Source: Maricaulis sp963976135
GTDB taxonomy: Bacteria; Pseudomonadota; Alphaproteobacteria; Caulobacterales; Maricaulaceae
DNA length: 25,125 bases
Reading direction: 5' to 3'
Assembly (NCBI RefSeq): GCF_963976135.1
Contig: NZ_CAXBKN010000034.1
Span: 1-25,125 of the forward strand
How positions within the stretch are numbered: position 1 is the first letter of the stretch; each line of letters begins with the position of its first letter. Made by a program: the position numbers and the translations under genes. Positions 13,981 through 20,758 of this stretch are shown in pieces. The notes beneath the pieces were generated by a model that worked only from the letters and a program-made list of their open reading frames with translations, was not told the DNA's origin and ran no database searches.

Positions 13981-14009
13981 AAATGGCGCCTTGCAGAAGG
14001 GCGCCGTTT
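13981..14009 (+). promoter_or_regulatory. Hairpin in the rpoH leader
   Basis: AAATGGCGCC pairs with GGCGCCGTTT (10 bp, one G-T pair) around a 9-nt loop, followed by TTTTCCC, 24 bp before the rpoH start. It could be a weak terminator of upstream transcription or an RNA structure controlling rpoH translation. The ribosome site (AGGGA) lies beyond the stem, so direct occlusion is not obvious. Confidence 0.4.
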
Positions 14010-14032
14010 TCCCAGCAGGGATAGGGAAAATC

Positions 14033-14926
14033 ATGGCCAATGCATTGTCGATCTCACTGTCTCCCGAACAGGGGCTGTCGCGCTATCTCTCCGAGATTCG
14101 CCGCTTTCCCATGCTCGAGAAGGATGAGGAATTCATGCTCGGCAAGCGCTGGCGCGAGCATGAAGATGCCGGCGCCGCGGAAAAGCTCGTCACCTCGCAT
14201 CTGCGCCTGGTGGCCAAGATCGCCATGGGTTATCGCGGCTATGGCCTGCCGATCGCCGAGGTGATTTCCGAAGGCAATGTCGGCCTGATGCAGGCGGTCA
14301 AGAAATTCGACCCTGAAAAGGGCTTTCGCCTCGCCACCTATGCGATGTGGTGGATCCGCGCCTCGATCCAGGAATATGTCCTGCGCTCCTGGTCGCTGGT
14401 GAAAATGGGTACGACTGCGGCCCAGAAAAAGCTCTTCTTCAACCTGCGCCGGATGAAAAGCCAGATGCAGGCGCTCGATGAGGGCGATCTCAAGCCGGAA
14501 CAGGCCGAGGCGATCGCGACCAAGCTTGGTGTCACGACCGATGAAGTGATGTCGATGAATGGCCGCATGTCCGGCGGCGACGCCTCGCTGAATGCGCCGC
14601 TGCGCGGCACCGAGGGCGATGGCCAATGGCAGGACTGGCTGGCCGATGACAATGCGGAAAGCCAGGAAGACGAGCTCGCCGAGAGCGATGAGTTCGACAC
14701 CCGCATGCAATTGCTGCAATCGGCGATGGGCGAGCTCAATGAGCGCGAACAGCATATCCTGCAAAAGCGCCGCCTGTCGGAAGAGCCGGAAACCCTGGAA
14801 GAACTGGCCGCACATTTCGGCGTCAGCCGTGAGCGTATTCGCCAGATCGAGGTCCGCGCCTTCGAGAAGCTGCAAAAGGCGATGAAGGAAATGGCGACCG
14901 AACAGGGCCTGATGGCCGACGCCTGA
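14033..14926 (+). CDS. rpoH: RNA polymerase heat-shock sigma factor RpoH (sigma-32)
   Basis: The 297-residue protein is a sigma-70 family group 3 factor that directs transcription of heat-shock genes. Region 2 is at ~50-120 (LVTSHLRLVAKIAMGYRGYGLP, EGNVGLMQAVKKFDPEKGFRLATYAMWWIRA). The RpoH box QKKLFFNLRR is present at 131-140 and identifies the subfamily. Region 4 ends with SRERIRQIEVRAFEKL at ~265-280. ATG 14033 is chosen because the typical N-terminus (MANALSISLSPEQGLSRYL) begins there, preceded by AGGGA. Length is normal for the family. A hairpin precedes the gene (13981-14009). In alphaproteobacteria rpoH is usually controlled by transcription and DnaK-dependent stability; the sequence alone does not show which applies. 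Confidence 0.97.
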   Translation: MANALSISLSPEQGLSRYLSEIRRFPMLEKDEEFMLGKRWREHEDAGAAEKLVTSHLRLVAKIAMGYRGYGLPIAEVISEGNVGLMQAVKKFDPEKGFRLATYAMWWIRASIQEYVLRSWSLVKMGTTAAQKKLFFNLRRMKSQMQALDEGDLKPEQAEAIATKLGVTTDEVMSMNGRMSGGDASLNAPLRGTEGDGQWQDWLADDNAESQEDELAESDEFDTRMQLLQSAMGELNEREQHILQKRRLSEEPETLEELAAHFGVSRERIRQIEVRAFEKLQKAMKEMATEQGLMADA

Positions 14927-14942
14927 TCACAGTCTTGCGAAG

Positions 14943-14969
14943 CAGCGTCCGGATCAGTTCCGGGCGCTG
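14943..14969 (+). terminator. Hairpin at the convergent rpoH/YhhN junction
   Basis: An 11-bp stem (CAGCGTCCGGA / TCCGGGCGCTG, one G-T pair) with a 5-nt loop starts 17 bp after the rpoH stop. It overlaps the last codons of the opposing gene. It lacks a T-run and is a moderate terminator candidate. Confidence 0.4.
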
Positions 14970-15628
14970 TCTTCGGGATGGCTCAGGCCGAGCGCGATAC
15001 AGGCCTGGCCGCCGAAATAGCACACCCAGACCACCGGTCCGGCCCAGTCGAGCATGCCGGCAAACATGCGCCAGGCCAGCACAGCGTCGGATATCAGGAA
15101 GAGCAGCGCGCCGATGACGGCGAGATTCGGTGCCCGGCCGATCAGCGCCAGCGCCACCATCACCAGGATAATCCCGTTATAAATGCTGGCCGCGATGCGC
15201 AATTCGCCGAAATGCGGCTGCAGCGCCACCAGCATCACCGCGCCGAACACGATGATGACCCCGGTCGCGAGATAGCCCGGCAGGCCGCGATTTCCCTTGC
15301 GGCGCAGCTGATCGGCGAACAGGCCGATATAGATCAGATGCCCGATGGCGAAGGCGAGAATGCCGAGCGCCTGCTGGGTTGGCTCCAGGGCGAGGAAAGC
15401 ATCACCGGCCGATCCGGCCAGCAGGCCGAGGCCGAGCCAGAGCCGCCCCTGCTTCAGGGCGTAAACGCCCAGAAGTACAACGCCGCCGGCCTTGATGATG
15501 ACATTGAGCGGGTAGGGGGCACCGATTCCGAAATCGTCGAGCAGATAGATCGCGCCCAGGATCAGCGCCGCGAGCAGGATCAGTCTCGAGACGCGGTCGG
15601 ATGCGATCGTGATCGGTGTGGCTGTCAT
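14954..15628 (-). CDS. YhhN/TMEM86 family membrane protein (lysoplasmalogenase-like)
   Basis: The 224-residue polytopic membrane protein has about eight hydrophobic segments. The family motifs SAGDAFLAL (~73-81) and LFLISDAVLAW (~187-197) contain the conserved aspartates thought to be catalytic in the PF07947 family, and an FAIGHLIYIG segment (~93-102) carries the conserved His. Family members hydrolyse the vinyl-ether bond of lysoplasmalogens or related lipids; activity in bacteria is less well established. The start at 15628 gives the usual length. It is divergently arranged with the esterase at 15693, with a 64-bp shared promoter region. Confidence 0.88.
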   Translation of the reverse strand: MTATPITIASDRVSRLILLAALILGAIYLLDDFGIGAPYPLNVIIKAGGVVLLGVYALKQGRLWLGLGLLAGSAGDAFLALEPTQQALGILAFAIGHLIYIGLFADQLRRKGNRGLPGYLATGVIIVFGAVMLVALQPHFGELRIAASIYNGIILVMVALALIGRAPNLAVIGALLFLISDAVLAWRMFAGMLDWAGPVVWVCYFGGQACIALGLSHPEDSARN

Positions 15629-15692
15629 GCGCTTTCCCCCTGATTGCGCGGCAGGCTAGACTGAGAGCCGGAACGGGCAAAGGGGAAGTTTC

Positions 15693-16952
15693 ATGACGGG
15701 AATGCCGGTCTTGCTCGCCTTGATGCTGACCATGGTCGCCCTTGACGACGCGCCGGGCGCGGACGATGCCGTCAACCTGGCCGAGATCGAGCGCCTCTTG
15801 CTGACCCAGCCCGGTGCTGTCGAGCAGGCCTGGACGCAATTGAGCCGCGGCGGCCTGCCGCGCATTGAACCGATCGCCGGAGATGCCGGGCGGTCGCGGG
15901 TGACGTTTTTCTACAAGGCCGGCAGCGACGTTACCGGCGTCCGGCTCAACAGCGTCATCAATGCGGTTCAGGTCGACTGGCCGGTCGAGGATTTCGTGCG
16001 CGATTACACCTTGCCGATGCAAAGGCTGGGCGGCAGCCCGATCTGGCGTCTCAGCCTTGATATCCCGCGCGATGTCCAGGCCAGTTACAGTTTTCTCGTC
16101 ACGCGGCCGGGCGGCACGGACCGGGTGACCGATCCGCATAATCCGCGGCATCTGCGCGGCCGCGCGGCGGAAGCCGTGCTGAGCCTCGACCGGGTCGGGG
16201 ATGTGTCAGTCCTGGCACCCGTGCCGCCGAGCTGGTTGCCGGCTGCCGAAATGCGGCAGGTCGCGAGCGATGCGCTGTCCCGGCCGGTGAGCCTGGACAT
16301 TCATCCGGCTGCGGGCGGCACAGCCGCGTCACCCGTGCTGATCCTCTATGATGCCTTCAATTGGGGTGGCCGCGCCCCGGCCTGGGAGATTGTCCATAAC
16401 CTTGCCGAGTCCGGCGATATACCGCCCATGCATGTGGTGCTGATCGACCAGCTCGATCCGGGCAGTGACGAAAGCCTGTATGCCGATCAGAGTGCTTTCA
16501 TCGTCGACGAGCTCCTGCCTTTCCTGCGGGCGGAATACGGCTGGCAGCTATCGCGCCGGGATGTTGTTCTCGGTGGCGCCTCGCGGCGCGGCCTGTCGGC
16601 GGCCATTACCGGGCTGTCCCGGCCGGCAGCGATCGGTGCCGTGCTCTCGCTGTCGGGTTCATTCTACTGGGCCCCGCCCGGCGAGGCACCGGAATGGCTG
16701 GCGCGGCAATTGGCCGAAGCGCCGGGCGAAGCCCCGCGCTTCCTGCTCGCGGCCGGTTCGCTGGAGCATGTCGTGACCTCGACCAATCAGGGGCATGTCA
16801 TGCTCGAGACCAACCGCAACATGGCCGGTGCGCTGAACGCGGCCGGCTATCAGACCGGCCTGCACATCTATCCGGGTGGTCATGATATTGCCGCCTGGCG
16901 GCTGGCCCTGGCCGATAGTCTGCAGACGCTGTTTGCGCCCGCAGACCAGTGA
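15693..16952 (+). CDS. Enterochelin esterase-like hydrolase (Fes family)
   Basis: The 419-residue protein has the two-part structure of Fes/IroD enzymes. An N-terminal immunoglobulin-like domain (~30-170: VTFFYKAGSDVTGVRLNSV, and the DPHNPR motif) is followed by an alpha/beta-hydrolase domain (~190-415). The nucleophile is Ser297 in GGASRRGLSA and the catalytic His is His397 in YPGGHDIAAW; the acid is probably in the DQLDPGSDE/LEHV region. Fes hydrolyses the cyclic ester of ferric enterobactin. The short hydrophobic N-terminus (VLLALMLTMVALDDAPG) suggests export, as in periplasmic IroE-like enzymes. No siderophore synthesis or TonB receptor genes are in the window, so the substrate may be another ester. 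Confidence 0.85.
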   Translation: MTGMPVLLALMLTMVALDDAPGADDAVNLAEIERLLLTQPGAVEQAWTQLSRGGLPRIEPIAGDAGRSRVTFFYKAGSDVTGVRLNSVINAVQVDWPVEDFVRDYTLPMQRLGGSPIWRLSLDIPRDVQASYSFLVTRPGGTDRVTDPHNPRHLRGRAAEAVLSLDRVGDVSVLAPVPPSWLPAAEMRQVASDALSRPVSLDIHPAAGGTAASPVLILYDAFNWGGRAPAWEIVHNLAESGDIPPMHVVLIDQLDPGSDESLYADQSAFIVDELLPFLRAEYGWQLSRRDVVLGGASRRGLSAAITGLSRPAAIGAVLSLSGSFYWAPPGEAPEWLARQLAEAPGEAPRFLLAAGSLEHVVTSTNQGHVMLETNRNMAGALNAAGYQTGLHIYPGGHDIAAWRLALADSLQTLFAPADQ

Positions 16953-16971
16953 GGCCGGCCGGGCCGGGGGA

Positions 16972-18249
16972 CTATTTCAACGGCTTGCCGGAGGGCATCG
17001 GGCTGGCGCCGCCATGGCCGATCCGGCCGGCGACGAAATCATCATAATATGGCAGCCAGGCTTCCGAGCGCACCGCGATGTATTTCATCGGTTCGCCCGG
17101 CGTCGGCCGGAAATTTGAATCCGTGCCGACGACGAAATACTGATTGCCTTCGCGGATCATGAAAGGTGAGCCGCTATCGCCGCGGGTCGTGTCGCAATTG
17201 TGCGCCATGGTATTGTCGTTGAAGATCTCGACCATGTGGCAGCCAATATTGCCCGACAGATGGGCGCCGGTATCCCAGCTATAGCCAGCCTGGTAGAGAT
17301 CGGCGCGCATGGCGGTGCGATTGCCCGCATTCTGCACCAGGCCGCGAACGCCGACATGGCCGATTTCGGCCCCGAGCGGGCGATCAATGCGCAGCAGCGC
17401 CCAGTCGGTTCCGTCGAGATCATTGCCGGCGCCAAAGGCTTCTTCGTCCCAGTCAGGATCGATCAGATAGGCCGTGACGCGCGCTTCCAGCGGCCCGCCG
17501 GGTCGATCATAGGCGGTCCGGAAAACAGCACTGGCATCGGTGCGGCCATCTTCATTGATGCAGTGGGAAGCCGTGATCAGCACATTATCGGCGATCAGCG
17601 TGGCGGTGCAGGCGCCGCCGCTATCGAGATCGATCTGGCCGATCGCATTCCAGGGCGAGGCGGCGGTGTCCATGAAGACGCGGTCATCATGGCCGAAATA
17701 GTGATCATTGATCGTCAGCGGGCGGTCACGGCCGAAACAGTCGGCGCGATCCGTGCGTGCGTCGCAGCGGCCATCGCCCAGGCCCGGCTCATTGCAAACC
17801 CCGTCAAAGGCGGTGTCGCAGCTATCATTGCGGAAGCGCAGGTCGATGATGGCGCCACAATCGGTCAGATCGGTGGCCTGGGTGCAGGCGCCGGTTCCAA
17901 ATCCGGGTTCGTCGCACTCGCCGTCATTGGCCCACTGGCAGCTATCATCCTCGACATTGTCGGCAATGCGCCAGCAATCGGAATAATCCGTTCCCTGGTC
18001 GCAGGCACCGGTCCCGATGCCCGGATCATCGCATTCGCCATCATTGGCCCATTGGCAGGTATCGACCCCGCGATAGCTGGATGTGGAGATGTCGCCGCCG
18101 CGTGTCGGCTTCTGGATTCTGAGCAGCCAGCGGCTGATCTCCCGGCTCGACAGGGCCTCGCCGCCAGCACCGTCGAGGCGGGGTTCATCCGCCTGGCTCG
18201 TGGCTACAACCAGAATGGCGGCCAATGCCGCGATCAAACCTGTACGCAT
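16972..18249 (-). CDS. Secreted trypsin-like serine protease with three four-cysteine repeats
   Basis: The 425-residue protein starts best at ATG 18249 (a GGGAG site lies 9 nt upstream), nine bases inside a TTG alternative. A signal peptide (LIAALAAILVVATSQA) is followed by a linker and then three tandem Cys-rich units of ~39 residues (cysteines 65/73/83/92, 104/112/122/131, 144/152/162/171), each of form CQWANDGECDDPG-GTGAC. A chymotrypsin-fold peptidase domain (~200-415) follows, with triad His229 (ITASHC), Asp282 (DWALLRI) and Ser359 (RGDSGSPF), so it should be active. The acidic cysteine repeats resemble calcium-binding or adhesion modules. The expected location is periplasmic or extracellular. 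It is convergent with the Fes-like gene (19 bp) and divergent from the Arg-rich gene. Confidence 0.9.
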   Translation of the reverse strand: MRTGLIAALAAILVVATSQADEPRLDGAGGEALSSREISRWLLRIQKPTRGGDISTSSYRGVDTCQWANDGECDDPGIGTGACDQGTDYSDCWRIADNVEDDSCQWANDGECDEPGFGTGACTQATDLTDCGAIIDLRFRNDSCDTAFDGVCNEPGLGDGRCDARTDRADCFGRDRPLTINDHYFGHDDRVFMDTAASPWNAIGQIDLDSGGACTATLIADNVLITASHCINEDGRTDASAVFRTAYDRPGGPLEARVTAYLIDPDWDEEAFGAGNDLDGTDWALLRIDRPLGAEIGHVGVRGLVQNAGNRTAMRADLYQAGYSWDTGAHLSGNIGCHMVEIFNDNTMAHNCDTTRGDSGSPFMIREGNQYFVVGTDSNFRPTPGEPMKYIAVRSEAWLPYYDDFVAGRIGHGGASPMPSGKPLK

Positions 18250-18433
18250 GAATTGCAACTCCCGCCCCCATCGCCTGGCCCCTTATCGCGCGCGCCGGTG
18301 CGCGGACCAAGCCTGAAAACAGGCATTTTATCGTTCATGGAGATGACTATTGCCTGAACGAGGCATTCAAACCGCGCTCAGCTGCCCTGTGGTCGAATGC
18401 CGGCTTGAGAATAATCCAATCCAGGAGACTGTC

Positions 18434-18937
18434 ATGACCCTTACCGCCAAAATCGCTGCAGCCGCCCTCCTGGCCTCGATCGGCATGGCCGGTTTCGCCG
18501 GTGTGGCCAGTGCCGGCACCTGGCACGCCAATGCCGCTGCCTGCCCGGATCTGCGCGAAGATCGTATCGATGCCCGCTATACCAGCGGCCGGGCAGATCG
18601 CCGCGAAGACTTTCGCGACCAACAGGTGATCAATTGTCCGGCCCATGCCTGGAGCTATTATCCGGACCGCTATGAGCGCACCGACATGCGCCGCATGACC
18701 TCGCCGGGGACAGTCTATCTTGACCGGTCCGGGCGCTATTACGCGGTCGATCGCCGGGGCGCGTCCTATAATATCAACGTGATTATCGATTATCCGCGTC
18801 AAACCCCGGTCCTGGGTGTGCGCCTCGGTGCCAGGGCTGGCGTGCACGATGATCGTTATCGCGACAGCCGGCGCGATTATCGCAGCAATAGCCGCGACCG
18901 ACGCGATGTCCGGCATAATCGCCGCGGCCATCACTAG
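18434..18937 (+). CDS. Secreted basic protein with Arg/Asp/His-rich C-terminal tail
   Basis: The 167-residue protein starts at ATG 18434 behind CAGGAG. The signal peptide MTLTAKIAAAALLASIGMAG ends in GVASA (~27). Two cysteines sit in the mature region (AAACPDL and INCPAH). The C-terminal ~35 residues are a low-complexity Arg/Asp/Ser/His tract (DRYRDSRRDYRSNSRDRRDV) ending RRGHH. The middle part is rich in Tyr/Arg, with repeated YPDRY and RYYAVDRR motifs. I recognise no domain. The charged tail might bind polyanions or metal at the cell surface. An inverted repeat TCGTTCA-N17-TGAACGA (18331-18361) lies upstream. Confidence 0.75.
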   Translation: MTLTAKIAAAALLASIGMAGFAGVASAGTWHANAAACPDLREDRIDARYTSGRADRREDFRDQQVINCPAHAWSYYPDRYERTDMRRMTSPGTVYLDRSGRYYAVDRRGASYNINVIIDYPRQTPVLGVRLGARAGVHDDRYRDSRRDYRSNSRDRRDVRHNRRGHH

Positions 18938-18977
18938 CGCGGTGATCGCCCGCCGGGGACACTGACCCCGTCCGTCC

Positions 18978-19805
18978 TCAGGCCCAGATACGGCCTTCCA
19001 GATAGCGCGGCGCGTGGCCAAACAGGGTCACGCGCCCGCCGTCTGTATCGCCGCCATTCGTTTCCACTTCAAGCGCGCCGGGACGCGGGCCGATCTGGCG
19101 CGCGCTCATGCGTGTCTTGCCGAGGCGCCTGGCCCAGTAGGGTGCCAGGGTGCAATGCGCCGATCCGGTCACCGGGTCTTCATCGACGCCGGATGCCGGG
19201 GCAAAGAAGCGCGAGACAAAATCGCCCGTCTCGCCCGGGGCCGTCAGGATGATATTGGTGTCGAGCTGGCGCAGCTTGCCATGGTCGGGACGGGCGTTGC
19301 GCACCGCGCTTTCATTGTCCATCACCCACATCTGATAGCCGGCGCCATGGATCCGGTTGACGCTCAGCACGTCGCGGGGGTCGGCCTCGATCCCGAGCGC
19401 CGACTGGATGGCGTCATCGCGGCTGGCGGGCTTATAGCCGATCAGCGGCAAATCCATCGCCAGCGCCGCGCCATCGCGCTTGACCTCAAGACGGCCTGAG
19501 CGCGTGTCGAAACGGGCCGTGCCCGGCGTGCCGAGATCATATTCGAGCACCACCGCGCCGGCTGCCAGGGTCGCATGACCGCACAGATCAACCTCGACCG
19601 TCGGTGTAAACCAGCGCAGATGCCAGGACGCCGCGTCCGCGGGCACCAGGAAGGCTGTCTCCGAAAGATTATTGGAGGCGGCAATGCCCCTCAGGACCTG
19701 ATCATCCGGGAAGGCTTCCATCAGGCAGACGCCGGCCGGATTGCCGCTGAAGGCCAGGTCCGGATCGGCGAAGGCATGGATTTCGAAATAAGGAATGGAG
19801 GCCAT
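18978..19805 (-). CDS. PhzF family isomerase/epimerase
   Basis: The 275-residue protein has the PhzF (PF02567) hallmarks: GNPAGVCL at 21-28, NNLSETAFL with the catalytic Glu49, FTPTVEVDLCGHATLAA at ~66-82, and the C-terminal-lobe mirror motif FAPASGVDEDPVTGSAHC (~200-218). Members resemble diaminopimelate epimerase and act on varied small substrates; outside phenazine producers the substrate is usually unknown, and no phenazine genes are present here. It lies 30 bp after the thioredoxin-like gene on the same strand, so the two probably share a transcript. Confidence 0.93.
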   Translation of the reverse strand: MASIPYFEIHAFADPDLAFSGNPAGVCLMEAFPDDQVLRGIAASNNLSETAFLVPADAASWHLRWFTPTVEVDLCGHATLAAGAVVLEYDLGTPGTARFDTRSGRLEVKRDGAALAMDLPLIGYKPASRDDAIQSALGIEADPRDVLSVNRIHGAGYQMWVMDNESAVRNARPDHGKLRQLDTNIILTAPGETGDFVSRFFAPASGVDEDPVTGSAHCTLAPYWARRLGKTRMSARQIGPRPGALEVETNGGDTDGGRVTLFGHAPRYLEGRIWA

Positions 19806-19835
19806 TGAAAACTTCCCGGAAGCGGCGGGGCTGAT

Positions 19836-20669
19836 CTACCAGCGCTCGCTCTGATGCGGTTCGAAGTCGAGGTGAAGATCAGGGTTCTGCCGGTCCAGCA
19901 GGGTGACCACATCCGCCGTCACCGGTGCATCGCCGGCGATGGCCATCAGGGCATCTGTGATCAGGGTGCGGGCGATGCTGCGCTGCTGCGCGACCTGGCG
20001 GGGCAATTCGCGGCGCCAGTCCTCGACCTCGTCATACAGGGCGCTGAAACCGGCCGGCCGTTCCGACGCCGGCATGGCCCGCCAGCTCCCGATCTCGACA
20101 TAGGCCGCGGCGAGACGGGTGCCCTCTTCCTCCTCGAACAGATCGATCTCGATCATCATCGCCTGATAGATCAGTGAGGATTCAACCACCCCGCCGGTCT
20201 GCGGCACATCACCGGCCCAGCGCGCGAAATAGGTGCGCGCCTGTTCGACCGGTGTCGAGGCCGCTGTGCCCCAGGCTTCGCGCTGATCGCGATTGAGCAC
20301 GGTCTCATCGGCCGGATCGATGATCAGCACCATCGGGGTCGCATACAGCGCCGCGACGCCGAAGCGGCGGATCACATCCTGGTTCTGGTCGCGCCAGCCG
20401 ACATCGATGAAACGCGTCACATAATGATCGGCCAGCATGGCCGCCAGTTCCGGGTCCTGGAAATGCCCGGCCAGGCCGTGGCTGTCATGGCACCAGTTGG
20501 CGCCGAACACGAGCAATAGCTTCTTCTCCTCCGCCAGCGCTTCCGCAAGGGCTGCGTCGACGATCTCCATGGCGGCATAATTCTGGTCGAAGGGGGAGGG
20601 TGCGCCTTCCTCCGCCAGCGATACCGGCGCAATCAGGAACAGGGCAAACAAGCTGGCAAGCAAACGCAT
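19836..20669 (-). CDS. Secreted thioredoxin-like protein with a single cysteine
   Basis: The 277-residue protein starts at the second of two adjacent ATGs (20669), which gives a 5-nt spacing from the GAGG site. The signal peptide is MRLLASLFALFLIAPVSLA. The thioredoxin fold spans ~35-165, with LLLVFGANWCHDSHGLAG at the active site (Cys60) and a cis-proline at ATPMVLII. The usual CXXC is replaced by C-H-D-S, and no other cysteine exists in the mature protein, so it cannot form an intramolecular redox disulfide. The remaining ~110 residues form a helical C-terminal extension. It is first in a two-gene unit with the PhzF family gene. Confidence 0.85.
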   Translation of the reverse strand: MRLLASLFALFLIAPVSLAEEGAPSPFDQNYAAMEIVDAALAEALAEEKKLLLVFGANWCHDSHGLAGHFQDPELAAMLADHYVTRFIDVGWRDQNQDVIRRFGVAALYATPMVLIIDPADETVLNRDQREAWGTAASTPVEQARTYFARWAGDVPQTGGVVESSLIYQAMMIEIDLFEEEEGTRLAAAYVEIGSWRAMPASERPAGFSALYDEVEDWRRELPRQVAQQRSIARTLITDALMAIAGDAPVTADVVTLLDRQNPDLHLDFEPHQSERW

Positions 20670-20696
20670 CATGACCTCGAAACGACAATGAGGCGG

Positions 20697-20751
20697 AGAA
20701 AAGCACGCCGCGCCGTTCAGCACCAGTCAAGTGGGTGTGAACGGCGCGGCG
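20697..20751 (-). terminator. Rho-independent terminator of the ABC transporter gene
   Basis: A perfect 14-bp stem (CGCCGCGCCGTTCA at 20706-20719 with its complement at 20738-20751) and an 18-nt loop lie 7 bp past the minus-strand stop at 20759. On that strand it is followed by TGCTTTTC. This separates the transporter from the thioredoxin-like/PhzF unit. Confidence 0.8.
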
Positions 20752-20758
20752 CCTCGAT

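Noticed and set aside
17200..18357. 385-codon plus-strand frame opposite the serine protease.
   Set aside because: It is Ala/Gly/Ile-repetitive antisense of the Cys/Asp-rich repeats, while the minus strand encodes an intact protease triad.
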